From: Paenibacillus cremeus
GTDB lineage: Bacteria; Bacillota; Bacilli; Paenibacillales; NBRC-103111
Length of the DNA stretch: 64,000 bases
Assembly: GCF_007786445.1 (NCBI RefSeq)
Contig: NZ_VNJI01000027.1
Span: 1 to 64,000 of the forward strand
Direction: 5' to 3'
Part shown: piece after piece, positions 34,252 to 42,119 of the stretch
How the letters are laid out: every line of letters begins with the position of its first letter
Numbering within the stretch: the stretch's first letter is position 1
Translations under genes and position numbers: made by a program
The notes under the pieces: generated by a model
Databases searched by the model: none
The model's input: the letters and a program-made list of their open reading frames with translations, nothing else
What the model was told of the DNA's origin: nothing

Positions 34252-35145
34252 CTACAACAGCACTGTCTGACCGGTAACCCTGCTTTCATTAGCCGCCTCG
34301 AGGAACCGCATGATCTCGACGGTTTCCTCCGGTTCGATCGGCGAGACGCGGGATTGGAACATCCGCATCGTATCCTCGAGCAGGCCGGCGTACAGCGGCT
34401 TCGGATGCTTCCGGGCATCGACCAGCTGGATCGTTTTTTCCCGGTGGATCACCACGCCGAAGCTGTTGTTGCCCTTGCGGTTGCCCCGGGCCGTTCCAAT
34501 CCGGCCGTCCTCCCACACCCCGACGATCATGTCGTAGTCGCCGTTGCAGGTAACCGTGACTTGCTTGCAGCCCTTGCCGAGTCCCCGGTAGAGCATCTCG
34601 ACACAATGAATGCCGTACCAGTGGTAAAACGGCATCGGCGCACTCTCCACCATCGGGCCGGAGCAGTCCATCCCGAGCACTTCGCCTTCGTCCTGCTGCA
34701 GCGCCTGAACGAAGTCCTCGGCATACCGCAGACTGGACGCGCTCATCAGCGGAACGTTATAATCCCGCGCGAGCTGAAGCATCTCCCTAGCCTCTTCCGT
34801 AGTCGCCGAGAACGGCTTATCGATATAGACTGGCTTCCCGTACGGGGCAATCGCGCGGAACTGCTCCAAGTGCACTCGCCCGTCCACCGAGGTGAGCAGA
34901 ATCGCATCGGATGCTTCCGCCACTTCCTCCAGCGTATCCACGAGCTTGATGCCGTACTCTTCCGTCAGCTTTTTCGTAATCCCTTCAATTCGGGAGTAGC
35001 TGACCTCCAGATCATCAGAGCCCCCCTTGTAGGCGAGCTCCACCCGACCTCCCGGCACGTGGTAGGGAACTTCCGGGTTGTTGAGCAGCTTGATAAACGC
35101 TTCGCAATGTGATGTGTCCAGTCCGATCATGCCGATTTTAAGCAA
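34252..35145 (-). CDS. Gfo/Idh/MocA family oxidoreductase 1
   Basis: A 297-residue NAD(P)-dependent sugar dehydrogenase or epimerase-like protein. The N-terminal Rossmann fold starts KIGMIGLDTSHCEAF, an unusual variant without the GxGxxG loop. The family motif EKP appears as IDKPF near residue 109. The C-terminal half is the alpha/beta sheet domain with HWYGIHCVEMLYRG near 177 supplying the catalytic-region His. It is the last gene of the nagB-nagA cluster direction, 37 nt past a remnant of a binding-protein gene. Substrate unknown; context suggests an amino sugar or its glycoside. Confidence 0.88.
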   Translation of the reverse strand: MLKIGMIGLDTSHCEAFIKLLNNPEVPYHVPGGRVELAYKGGSDDLEVSYSRIEGITKKLTEEYGIKLVDTLEEVAEASDAILLTSVDGRVHLEQFRAIAPYGKPVYIDKPFSATTEEAREMLQLARDYNVPLMSASSLRYAEDFVQALQQDEGEVLGMDCSGPMVESAPMPFYHWYGIHCVEMLYRGLGKGCKQVTVTCNGDYDMIVGVWEDGRIGTARGNRKGNNSFGVVIHREKTIQLVDARKHPKPLYAGLLEDTMRMFQSRVSPIEPEETVEIMRFLEAANESRVTGQTVLL

Positions 35146-35181
35146 GACGTTCAGCCTCTTTTCCGCGTGTAATGGTAATGG

Positions 35182-35262
35182 TTACTTCGCCAGCACGGCC
35201 GTAATCGCTTTATTGGCGCCTTCATCCGCCTGCCGGAGCGCGCTGTTCACGTCAGCCTTGCC
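35182..35262 (-). pseudogene. 3' remnant of a sugar-binding protein gene
   Basis: A frame overlapping the nagA end reads GKADVNSALRQADEGANKAI and continues to TAVLAK and a stop at 35182. This is the usual C-terminal end of an extracellular sugar-binding lipoprotein (the GKADVNSALRQA... helix). Only the last 27 codons remain. It suggests that an importer gene once stood between nagA and the oxidoreductase gene and was lost by deletion into the nagA 3' end. Confidence 0.55.
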
Positions 35263-36439
35263 GTTTCGTTGTGTACATGCTTGCCCCGCTCTTGTATACC
35301 TCTACAGGAATCGCCTTGCTTCCATCCCACTCCATCAGCAACAAATCGGCTGGCGCGCCAAACTCCAAGCCATTCGCCGCTTGCAGCCCGACCTTCGCCG
35401 CTGGGCGAACGGAGGCCATCTCCCAAGCGTCCGCCAAGCTGCACAGCCCCCGGCCGACCATATGCGCGATGCTCCACAGCAGCATTTGCGCGGACCCGGC
35501 CAAGAGCCTCGGATCGTCGGCCAGATGCAGCCGGCCCGACTCCGTCAGCACGACCCGTCCGCCCACCGGCGTCTCATAGGCGCCCGGCGGCATGCCGCTT
35601 AAGTGAACGGCGTCGCTGACGAGCAGCATCTGCTCCTCCTTCACCTTGAGGACGACCTTTAGCACCGCATCGGGCAGATGGAAGCCGTCGGCGATGACGC
35701 AGCTCCACAGCTCATTACACGCCAGCTGCTCCCACAGGTAATTCGGATGCCTTGGCAGCACCGGATGCGCGCCGTTGCCGAAGTGCGTGGACATCGAGGC
35801 TCCAGCCTCGGCGGCGGCACGAATCTGCTCCGGCGAAGCAGCCGTGTGCCCGATGGATACAACGATGCCTTGCTCCACACACCGGCGGATAAAAGCAGGC
35901 GCCTCCGGCCATTCCGGCGACAGCGTCACGATGCGGATGCGCCCGCCCGCCGCGTCCTGCCAGCGCTGAAGCAGCTCCCAGTCGGGCGCCGTGACATGCG
36001 CTTTCGGATGAGCGCCCCGCGCCCCGTCCTCCGGCGAAATGAACGGGCCCTCCAAGTGGATCCCCGCGATGCAGGCTGCGGTCAGCGGGTCTTCTTCGCA
36101 AGCACATGCGATGGCGCTCACTGCCTGCTCGATGAAGGCCGCAGAATTCGTAATTACTGTCGGGTAGTACGAGGTGACTCCCTCTTTCCACAACGCGCGG
36201 GTGACACTATGGACGACTTCCGGCGTGATGGAGTCCGCGTTAAAGTCCATGCCCTGATAGCCGTTCAGCTGCAAATCCACCAGCCCGGGTCCGATCAGCG
36301 GCAGCGGCTGTTGTGACAGGCTGTCGCCCGCCCCCTCCCACTCGTCGATCCGCTTCAGCTTGCCGTCTTCGACGACGACCTCGATCGGCTGCCCGCTCCG
36401 GTAATGCCTTCCTCTTATCACGGTTCGCTCATGTGCCAA
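35252..36439 (-). CDS. nagA: N-acetylglucosamine-6-phosphate deacetylase
   Basis: A 395-residue amidohydrolase that converts GlcNAc-6-phosphate to GlcN-6-phosphate and acetate. The metal and substrate residues sit in HLEGPFISPEDGARGAHPKA (about 127-146), SIGHTAASPEQI (about 196), STHFGNGAHP (about 216) and LVSDAVHLSGMPPG (about 277). The SDA in place of TDA and GNGAHP in place of FNAM mark a divergent subgroup. The start appears to be TTG at 36439, 12 nt after AAAGGTGG that lies inside nagB; the next candidate is GTG 36421. The C-terminus (YTTKRQG) is abrupt and runs into a binding-protein remnant, so its tail may have been replaced. Next to nagB (6-nt gap). Confidence 0.9.
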   Translation of the reverse strand: MAHERTVIRGRHYRSGQPIEVVVEDGKLKRIDEWEGAGDSLSQQPLPLIGPGLVDLQLNGYQGMDFNADSITPEVVHSVTRALWKEGVTSYYPTVITNSAAFIEQAVSAIACACEEDPLTAACIAGIHLEGPFISPEDGARGAHPKAHVTAPDWELLQRWQDAAGGRIRIVTLSPEWPEAPAFIRRCVEQGIVVSIGHTAASPEQIRAAAEAGASMSTHFGNGAHPVLPRHPNYLWEQLACNELWSCVIADGFHLPDAVLKVVLKVKEEQMLLVSDAVHLSGMPPGAYETPVGGRVVLTESGRLHLADDPRLLAGSAQMLLWSIAHMVGRGLCSLADAWEMASVRPAAKVGLQAANGLEFGAPADLLLMEWDGSKAIPVEVYKSGASMYTTKRQG

Positions 36440-36445
36440 GGCAGG

Positions 36446-37222
36446 TCACAGCCACCTTTCGTACTCGCAGGAGTCGCGGTCTACGTACAGCGTGCAGTCC
36501 GGATGCGAACGCAGCGCCGTAGCAGGGCAGGCCGTACCGACCGGCCCGGTGATCGTAGCGGTGACGGCGGCACGCTTGGTCGGGCCCGGCACCATGCAGA
36601 AGAGATGGGACCCGGACATGAGAGCCGGGATCGTGAGCGTGAGCGCGTGCGTAGGCACGGAGGCCAGGTCCGGGAAGCAGCCGTCGTTGACCTGCTGCTG
36701 GCGGCACGCCAAATCCAGCTTCACCGGCTTCACCCATTGCGGGTCCTGGAAGTCCGCCACGGGCGGATCGTTGAACGCGATATGGCCGTTCTCGCCGATG
36801 CCGAGACAGACGATGTCGATCGGCTTCTCCTGCAGCAGGGCGGCGTACCGCGCGCATTCCGCCTCCGCCGATCCCGTGCTGTCGATCAGGTGCACTTCGC
36901 CCGGCTTCACCTGGTCGAACAGCTTTTCGCAGACGAATCGGCTGAACGCTTGCGGAGCACCTGGCGGCAGTCCGATATATTCGTCCATATGAAACACCGT
37001 GATTGCTGACCAGTCAATGCCTTCCGCGGCCGCAAGCGCTGCCAAAAATTCATTTTGGGATGGAGCAGCCGCAAAAATCATCCGCAAGCTCCCTTTTTCC
37101 CACTGCAGCTGCCTAATGCGTTCAATCGCTTGCTCCGCCGCCGCTTTCCCCAAGGCCCCCCGATCGGAATACACCTGCACCTTCAAATGCTCCGCTGTAA
37201 AAGCTCGAATTGGCTCCGTCAT
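36446..37222 (-). CDS. nagB: glucosamine-6-phosphate deaminase
   Basis: A 258-residue isomerase-deaminase turning GlcN-6-phosphate into fructose-6-phosphate and ammonia. Catalytic segments are FHMDEYIGLPPGAPQAFSRF (about 77-96) and CLGIGENGHIAFNDPP (about 135-150), where Glu replaces the usual Asp/Asn before GH. The C-terminal lid GTACPATALRSHPDCTLYVD is standard. ATG at 37222 lies 13 nt after AAGGAG; GTG at 37234 would touch the ribosome site. It precedes nagA by 6 nt and follows Gfo/Idh/MocA gene 2 by 37 nt, one probable operon. Confidence 0.9.
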   Translation of the reverse strand: MTEPIRAFTAEHLKVQVYSDRGALGKAAAEQAIERIRQLQWEKGSLRMIFAAAPSQNEFLAALAAAEGIDWSAITVFHMDEYIGLPPGAPQAFSRFVCEKLFDQVKPGEVHLIDSTGSAEAECARYAALLQEKPIDIVCLGIGENGHIAFNDPPVADFQDPQWVKPVKLDLACRQQQVNDGCFPDLASVPTHALTLTIPALMSGSHLFCMVPGPTKRAAVTATITGPVGTACPATALRSHPDCTLYVDRDSCEYERWL

Positions 37223-37259
37223 CGTCCGTTCCACGCTCCTTTAGAGTGAGTGCTGATCG

Positions 37260-38294
37260 TTACAGAAACACCTGCTGCCCCGTACGGGACGATTCATAGA
37301 TCGCTAGAATGAGTTCAACCGCTTTTTTGGCGTCTTCGCCAGTAATGAGAGGATCACGATTTTCTCGAATCGATTGAATCAAATCGTCGATCAGCACAAA
37401 GTGCCCGTCCGCCGAAATTTTCGTCGGATCGCTGCTGGAGTTAACCCGGCCTTCCACCTCCGGCATCGGCTCGTCGCTGTTAGCGAATTTCCACTGCTTA
37501 ATTCCGCTGTCCGCGAACACGATCGTCCCGTTTTCCCCGTGGATTTCGAACCGGGTTTCCTGCGCCGGGTATACCGACGTGGTTCCTTGAATGACGCCGA
37601 AAGCGCCATTTTTATACTTGAGCACCGCCACAGCTGTGTCTTCCACCTCAATCTCACGAACCAGAGGAGCCGAATATGCAAAAACGGATTCCACATCGCC
37701 CATCAGCCATTGAATGACATCGATGCCGTGCACGCCTTGGTTCATCAGCGCCCCGCCGCCGTCCATCGACCACGTGCCTCTCCAGCCCGCCGTCCGGTAG
37801 TATTCAGGAGAACGATAATATTTGAGATACGCATCGCCGAGCACGAGCTTGCCCAGCTTACCTTCCTGGATCGCTTTTTTCGCTACTACAGTGGATGGCA
37901 TCACGCGACGTTGATACACGCAGCCCAGCTTCACCTGACGGTCGCGGGCCGTTTGGATCATCCGGTTCATGACATCCTTCTGAATGTCGAGCGGCTTCTC
38001 GCAAAAAATATGCTTGCCCGCCTCTGCCGCCGCAATCGTGATCTCCCCGTGCATCCCGCTCGGTACACATACCGAAACCGCGTCGATATCGTCGCGCTTC
38101 AGCATTTCCTGGTAGTCGGCATAAATGCTGGCCGCTCCGACACCATGCTCATCCGCAAGCTTCCTCGCCTTGTCCGTCTCTACATCGGCAATAGCTACCA
38201 GCTCTGCATCCGGATGCTGGCTGATTGCCCGAGCATGAAACGGAGAAATCACTCCTGCGCCTACGATTGCAAATCTCATTTTTCTCGATTCCAT
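37260..38294 (-). CDS. Gfo/Idh/MocA family oxidoreductase 2
   Basis: A 344-residue enzyme with classic features: Rossmann loop IVGAGVISPFHA near residue 13, FCEKPLDIQKDVMNRM near 98 (the EKP motif with catalytic Lys), YYRTAGWRGTWSMDGGGALM near 170 and NQGVHGIDVIQWLMG near 190 with the catalytic-region Asp/His pair. Members oxidise sugars such as inositol, glucose-fructose or N-acetylated sugars with bound NAD(P). ATG at 38294 follows GGAGGG; a second Met at 38279 is possible. It lies in the AraC-gfo3-gfo2-nagB-nagA run. Confidence 0.9.
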   Translation of the reverse strand: MESRKMRFAIVGAGVISPFHARAISQHPDAELVAIADVETDKARKLADEHGVGAASIYADYQEMLKRDDIDAVSVCVPSGMHGEITIAAAEAGKHIFCEKPLDIQKDVMNRMIQTARDRQVKLGCVYQRRVMPSTVVAKKAIQEGKLGKLVLGDAYLKYYRSPEYYRTAGWRGTWSMDGGGALMNQGVHGIDVIQWLMGDVESVFAYSAPLVREIEVEDTAVAVLKYKNGAFGVIQGTTSVYPAQETRFEIHGENGTIVFADSGIKQWKFANSDEPMPEVEGRVNSSSDPTKISADGHFVLIDDLIQSIRENRDPLITGEDAKKAVELILAIYESSRTGQQVFL

Positions 38295-38317
38295 CTGAAT
38301 TCCCTCCAAATATAGGT

Positions 38318-39316
38318 TTATTCGTGAATGAGCTGAACCTCTTGATCCGCTTCAATCGTTGCTTTGGTGGCGAGCCAAATATCTCTGTGCGTGATGACTC
38401 CGGTGCCGCCTTCGATCCGGTTCAGGAAATCGGCGGTAATGCTCGATGGTGGCTGAAGCAGCTCGGCTCTGCGCAGCTCCTCTTCATGCGTAACCACAAG
38501 CAGCAAATCATCCTTCGAGACGAACGGGTCTCCCTCCAAGCGCAGCTCGGCCGACCCCTGGGTGCCGGTGACGAACAAGCGGCAATCGCCCCACGTCCAG
38601 CTCCTCTCCGGGTTATGCCAATCCGCATACAGCTGTGCGGTAACCTGCCCGTCCATCACGACCTGCAGCCCTGCGCGATCGTAAAAGGTCGGATGCTCCG
38701 GCAAAATCGACTTGGCCATATAGCCGCTCGCAGAGACGGGCTCCTGCCCGGTCAGCCATCGCAGCAGGTCGAAATCATGAATGAACAAATCAATGACGAT
38801 GCCGCCGTTCTGCTCCTTGGAAAAATGCCATGAAGGCCGCATCGTAGGCGTCAACCGGTGCGGCTTACGCATGGTAATGTTGAGGACGCGCCCTAATTGT
38901 CCTTGCTCGATGATCTGCTTCAAAGTGTAGAGCGACGAGCGAAAGCGCTCCGTCAGCAGCATGCCGACTTGAATGGCCCCCCGGTTCAGCACAGCCTCCA
39001 AGCGCTGCAGGTCCTCGCGATTCGTCACCGCAGGCTTGTCGATCATGACGTGCCTGCCGTGCTTTTCACACAGCTCGATGATGCTGATTTTCTCATTATT
39101 GATGGCAGCGCAGCCGACGAGGTCTACGTCCGAAGCGAGCAGCCGGTTCACGTCATCTACCACCGGAATCTGATAGGTATTGGAAAAATGAGCGGCCAAA
39201 GCCACATTGTCCGGCTCGTAAATCCCGGCGCAGGTATGTCCCAGCTCCAGCATTTCTTGGATAAAAATGCCCACATGCGCATGCTGGCAGCCGATGATCG
39301 AAAAGGTGTATGCCAC
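38318..39316 (-). CDS. Gfo/Idh/MocA family oxidoreductase 3
   Basis: A 332-residue protein starting with GTG at 39316 after GGGGAGGG (SFSIIGCQHAHVGIFI-like start YTFSIIGCQHAHVG). The EKP motif is changed to IDKPAVTNREDL near 102. The later segment NGGIVIDLFIHDFDLLRWLT near 171 gives the catalytic Asp-His region. The upstream in-frame 10 residues have no ribosome site. Same family and operon as gene 2, but not a recent copy of it. The three different oxidoreductases may catalyse successive or alternative oxidation and reduction steps on one amino sugar. Confidence 0.88.
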   Translation of the reverse strand: MAYTFSIIGCQHAHVGIFIQEMLELGHTCAGIYEPDNVALAAHFSNTYQIPVVDDVNRLLASDVDLVGCAAINNEKISIIELCEKHGRHVMIDKPAVTNREDLQRLEAVLNRGAIQVGMLLTERFRSSLYTLKQIIEQGQLGRVLNITMRKPHRLTPTMRPSWHFSKEQNGGIVIDLFIHDFDLLRWLTGQEPVSASGYMAKSILPEHPTFYDRAGLQVVMDGQVTAQLYADWHNPERSWTWGDCRLFVTGTQGSAELRLEGDPFVSKDDLLLVVTHEEELRRAELLQPPSSITADFLNRIEGGTGVITHRDIWLATKATIEADQEVQLIHE

Positions 39317-39397
39317 CTGCTTCCCTCCCCTTCTTTTTCCATTCAATTAACTATATACTATACTGTTCCTATTTAAGACAAGTCTTTATATCGTCTT

Positions 39398-40240
39398 TTA
39401 ATTGCCGCGAAAATGGCTCGGCGTCCGCTTGAAATATCTCGTAAACGCGCGCGAAAACGTATATAAATCCGGATAGCCCACCGACAGCGCAATTTCCGTG
39501 ATCGTTAGCTTTGTTTGCTTCAGCAGCTCAGCGCTTTTGTCCATACGCAGCTTCTGGATATATTGCAGGGGGGAGATACCCACCGACTTCGTGAACACCA
39601 TCGAAAAATGCGACCGATGCACCCCCGCGCGTTCGGCGGCGTCGGCGATTTTTACATTTTCCATGAAGTGCAGGTTCAGGTACTCGATGCTCGTCTGCAG
39701 CCAGTCCTTCTCGCTGTTCACCTTGAGCTGCCGATTGGGCTTCCCGCTCGCTTGAAGCTGCTCAAACAGCTGGTACAAAAGGCTTTGCCATCGCAGCTCC
39801 CGCTCCTCCGTCTCCCGCTCGAACAGCTCCTGAATGCGCTGCAGCGTTCGTTTGGCGCTAACGGTGAGTTTTTGCCGGGCATAGGGCTTTGTGGCGTCGA
39901 GATCGAGCTGCTCCAGCAGCTGCGGGACTTGGGGCCCATCGAGCGCCAGCCATGCCATTCGAAGCGGCGTCGCTTCGCAGGAATAGATGTAGGTCCTTTG
40001 CGGGAATAGGCAGAACAGATCGCCTTTCTCCAGCACCTTTTCCTGATCCTCGCAGGTGAGGCGGACTTTTCCTTCCAATATAAAATGCAGCCCGTAGCAT
40101 TCAATCTGCCTCGGACCGACCCGGTAATGCGGCTTCGCTTCGTTTCGTCCAGCCCGGACCAGCCACACGCCTCCGAGCTTTTGCCAAGGGGTTGGAATGT
40201 TATACCATTGGTCGGCAAATTCGTGGTGCGATTCCTTCAT
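39398..40240 (-). CDS. AraC family transcriptional regulator (cupin sensor)
   Basis: A 280-residue soluble regulator. Residues about 20-110 form an AraC-type cupin (HYRVGPRQIECYGLHFILEG, then KGDLFCLFPQRTYIY) for a small sugar ligand. Residues about 175-280 are the DNA-binding domain with helix-turn-helix at VKIADAAERAGVHRSHFSMV and LTITEIALSVGYPDLYTFSR. ATG at 40240 follows GAAGGAAGGGAG; Met at 40264 lacks a site. It is divergent from the sulfatase gene and upstream of the gfo3-gfo2-nagB-nagA genes, so it likely controls both directions, perhaps through the inverted repeat at 40291-40314. Confidence 0.9.
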   Translation of the reverse strand: MKESHHEFADQWYNIPTPWQKLGGVWLVRAGRNEAKPHYRVGPRQIECYGLHFILEGKVRLTCEDQEKVLEKGDLFCLFPQRTYIYSCEATPLRMAWLALDGPQVPQLLEQLDLDATKPYARQKLTVSAKRTLQRIQELFERETEERELRWQSLLYQLFEQLQASGKPNRQLKVNSEKDWLQTSIEYLNLHFMENVKIADAAERAGVHRSHFSMVFTKSVGISPLQYIQKLRMDKSAELLKQTKLTITEIALSVGYPDLYTFSRAFTRYFKRTPSHFRGN

Positions 40241-40290
40241 CGTATGTCCGCTCCCTTCCTTCATGCGTTCCTTTTACCATGATACAACAA

Positions 40291-40314
40291 AATGACAAAC
40301 AACAGGATGTCATT
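40291..40314. promoter_or_regulatory. inverted repeat between the AraC and sulfatase genes
   Basis: AATGACA (40291-40297) and TGTCATT (40308-40314) are separated by 10 bp in the divergent promoter region, a spacing that puts the half-sites on nearly the same helix face. Candidate operator for the AraC-family protein. Confidence 0.45.
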
Positions 40315-40373
40315 CCTTGGCCTTAGCAAATCTCTTATATTAAAAAAAGAATAATTGAAGGAGGGCTTACCCG

Positions 40374-41891
40374 ATGTCGCAGCGCAAACCGAATATTTTA
40401 TTGATCACGAGCGATCAACAGCACTGGAATACGATTGGCGCATTCAATCCGGAGCTCCATACGCCGAATTTGGACCGGCTCACCAAAGAGGGCACCACGT
40501 TCACCCGGGCCTACTGCCCGAATCCGACCTGCACTCCGACTCGTGCTTCCATCATTACCGGCACGTATCCGAGCCAGCATGGCGCTTGGACGCTGGGCAC
40601 GAAGCTGCTGGAGGACCGTCATACGGTCGGCGAGGACTTCCTTCAGGCGGGCTATCGGACGGCGCTCGTCGGTAAGGCGCACTTTCAGCCGCTGAAGGGG
40701 ACGGAGGAGTTTCCGTCGCTGGAGGCGTATCCGCTGCTGCAGGATTTGGAGTATTGGAAGCAATTCGAAGGCCCGTTCTACGGCTTCGAGCACGTGGAGC
40801 TGGCGCGCAACCATACGAATGAAGCACACGTCGGGCAGCATTACGCCCTCTGGATGGAGGAAAAAGGCTGCACCAACTGGCGCGACTATTTCCTGCCGCC
40901 GACCGGGACCATGGACAAATCCATCCTGCACCACTGGGCCATCCCCGAGGAATTCCACTACGATACTTGGATCGCGGAACGGACCAATGCGCTCTTGGAG
41001 ACGTACAAGGAGCAGGACGAACCGTTCTTCCTGTGGTCGAGCTTCTTCGATCCGCACCCGGACTATTTGGCGCCGGAGCCATGGGATACGATGTATGATC
41101 CGGAAAAGCTGACAATCCCGTCCGCTGCCCCAGGCGAACACGAGCAAAATCCGCCGCATTTTCGTTTGACCCAGGAGCTGGAACCGGATTTCTCCCATCT
41201 GAAGGAATCGGGCTTCGGGATTCATGGCTACCATTCGCACGTCCGTCATTCACCGGAGGAGCGCAAAAAGCTGGTCGCCACCTACTACGGTATGATCAGC
41301 TTGATGGACAAATACATCGGCCGCATTCTCGATAAGCTCGATGAGCTGGGGCTGGCGGACAACACGATCGTCGTATTCTCGACCGACCATGGGCATTTCT
41401 ATGGACAGCATGGCCTGCAGTACAAAGGCGGCTTTCACTATGAGGATCTCATTCGGGTGCCGTTCATCGTCCGCTACCCTGGCAAGGTACCAGCCGGCGA
41501 GCAGTCCCCCGCCATTCAGTCGCTGGTCGACCTCGCGCCGACGTTCCTCTCGTTCATCGGAGTGAAGATCCCGCACGCGATGACCGGCGTCGATCAGAGC
41601 CGCGTCTGGCTTGGGGAGCAGTCCCAAGCGCGCGATCATGCGCTCTGCGAGTTCCGCCACACGCCGACGACGATCCATCAGAAGACGTACGTCGGTGAGC
41701 GGTACAAAATTACCGTATACTACAATCAGGAGTACGGCGAGATTTTCGACCTGCAGGAAGACCCGAGCGAGCTCCGCAATCTGTGGGACGACCCAGCCTC
41801 CCTGCCGCTGAAAAGCGAGCTGCTGCTTAAATACGCGTGGGCGGAGCTTGGCAAAGAGGCCATGCCGATGCCTCGCGTTTGGCACGCTTAG
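40374..41891 (+). CDS. sulfatase (alkaline-phosphatase superfamily, Cys-type)
   Basis: A 505-residue cytosolic sulfatase without signal peptide. The active-site motif CTPTRAS begins at Cys53, the residue that must be converted to formylglycine; the metal site includes ITSDQQHWNT at 11-20 and the late pair FSTDHGHFYGQHG near 336 (Asp/His). GKAHFQPL near 100 and the ending DLQEDPSELRNLWDDP are typical of this subfamily. Members remove sulfate from sugars, choline or glycosaminoglycan fragments. No maturation enzyme (FGE or anSME) is in the window. GGAGGG precedes ATG at 40374. Context with nagA, nagB and oxidoreductases points to a sulfated amino sugar. Confidence 0.92.
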   Translation: MSQRKPNILLITSDQQHWNTIGAFNPELHTPNLDRLTKEGTTFTRAYCPNPTCTPTRASIITGTYPSQHGAWTLGTKLLEDRHTVGEDFLQAGYRTALVGKAHFQPLKGTEEFPSLEAYPLLQDLEYWKQFEGPFYGFEHVELARNHTNEAHVGQHYALWMEEKGCTNWRDYFLPPTGTMDKSILHHWAIPEEFHYDTWIAERTNALLETYKEQDEPFFLWSSFFDPHPDYLAPEPWDTMYDPEKLTIPSAAPGEHEQNPPHFRLTQELEPDFSHLKESGFGIHGYHSHVRHSPEERKKLVATYYGMISLMDKYIGRILDKLDELGLADNTIVVFSTDHGHFYGQHGLQYKGGFHYEDLIRVPFIVRYPGKVPAGEQSPAIQSLVDLAPTFLSFIGVKIPHAMTGVDQSRVWLGEQSQARDHALCEFRHTPTTIHQKTYVGERYKITVYYNQEYGEIFDLQEDPSELRNLWDDPASLPLKSELLLKYAWAELGKEAMPMPRVWHA

Positions 41892-41940
41892 GCTTCAATC
41901 ATTGCTTGCCGAGCAGTTAAATGACTGGAAAAAACGTGGA

Positions 41941-41982
41941 AAGCCGGATAGCTGCTCCTAGAGCAATGATCCGGCTTTTTTT
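41941..41982 (+). terminator. sulfatase gene terminator
   Basis: Arms AAGCCGGAT (41941-41949) and ATCCGGCTT (41969-41977) followed by seven T. The loop contains a degenerate copy of the palindromic repeat family (TAGCTGCT...AGAGCA). Confidence 0.85.
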
Positions 41983-42006
41983 TGCTATCTGCCGATGCGA
42001 TCCACG

Positions 42007-42030
42007 TTTAGCTGCTCCGAAAGCAGGTAA
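42007..42030. repeat. degenerate palindromic repeat, copy 5
   Basis: TTTAGCTGCTCCGAAAGCAG, then GTAAAT, is close to the repeats at 12066 and 34026-34161 with one arm mismatch. Confidence 0.5.
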
Positions 42031-42071
42031 ATTTGCGCCACCCCACCTTTTCCGCGCACTACGCCTAACTC

Positions 42072-42101
42072 AAAAAGACCGGAGGCAGCTGCCCCCGGCC
42101 T
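42072..42101 (-). terminator. terminator of Gfo/Idh/MocA gene 4
   Basis: Self-complementary stem GGCCGGGGGCAGCTGCCTCC, ending GGTC, followed by TTTTT on the minus strand. Confidence 0.8.
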
Positions 42102-42119
42102 TATTAACTTTAATTCCCC

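Noticed and set aside
34354-35112. Plus-strand frame opposite the Gfo/Idh/MocA gene 1
   Set aside because: Antisense shadow without recognisable domains.
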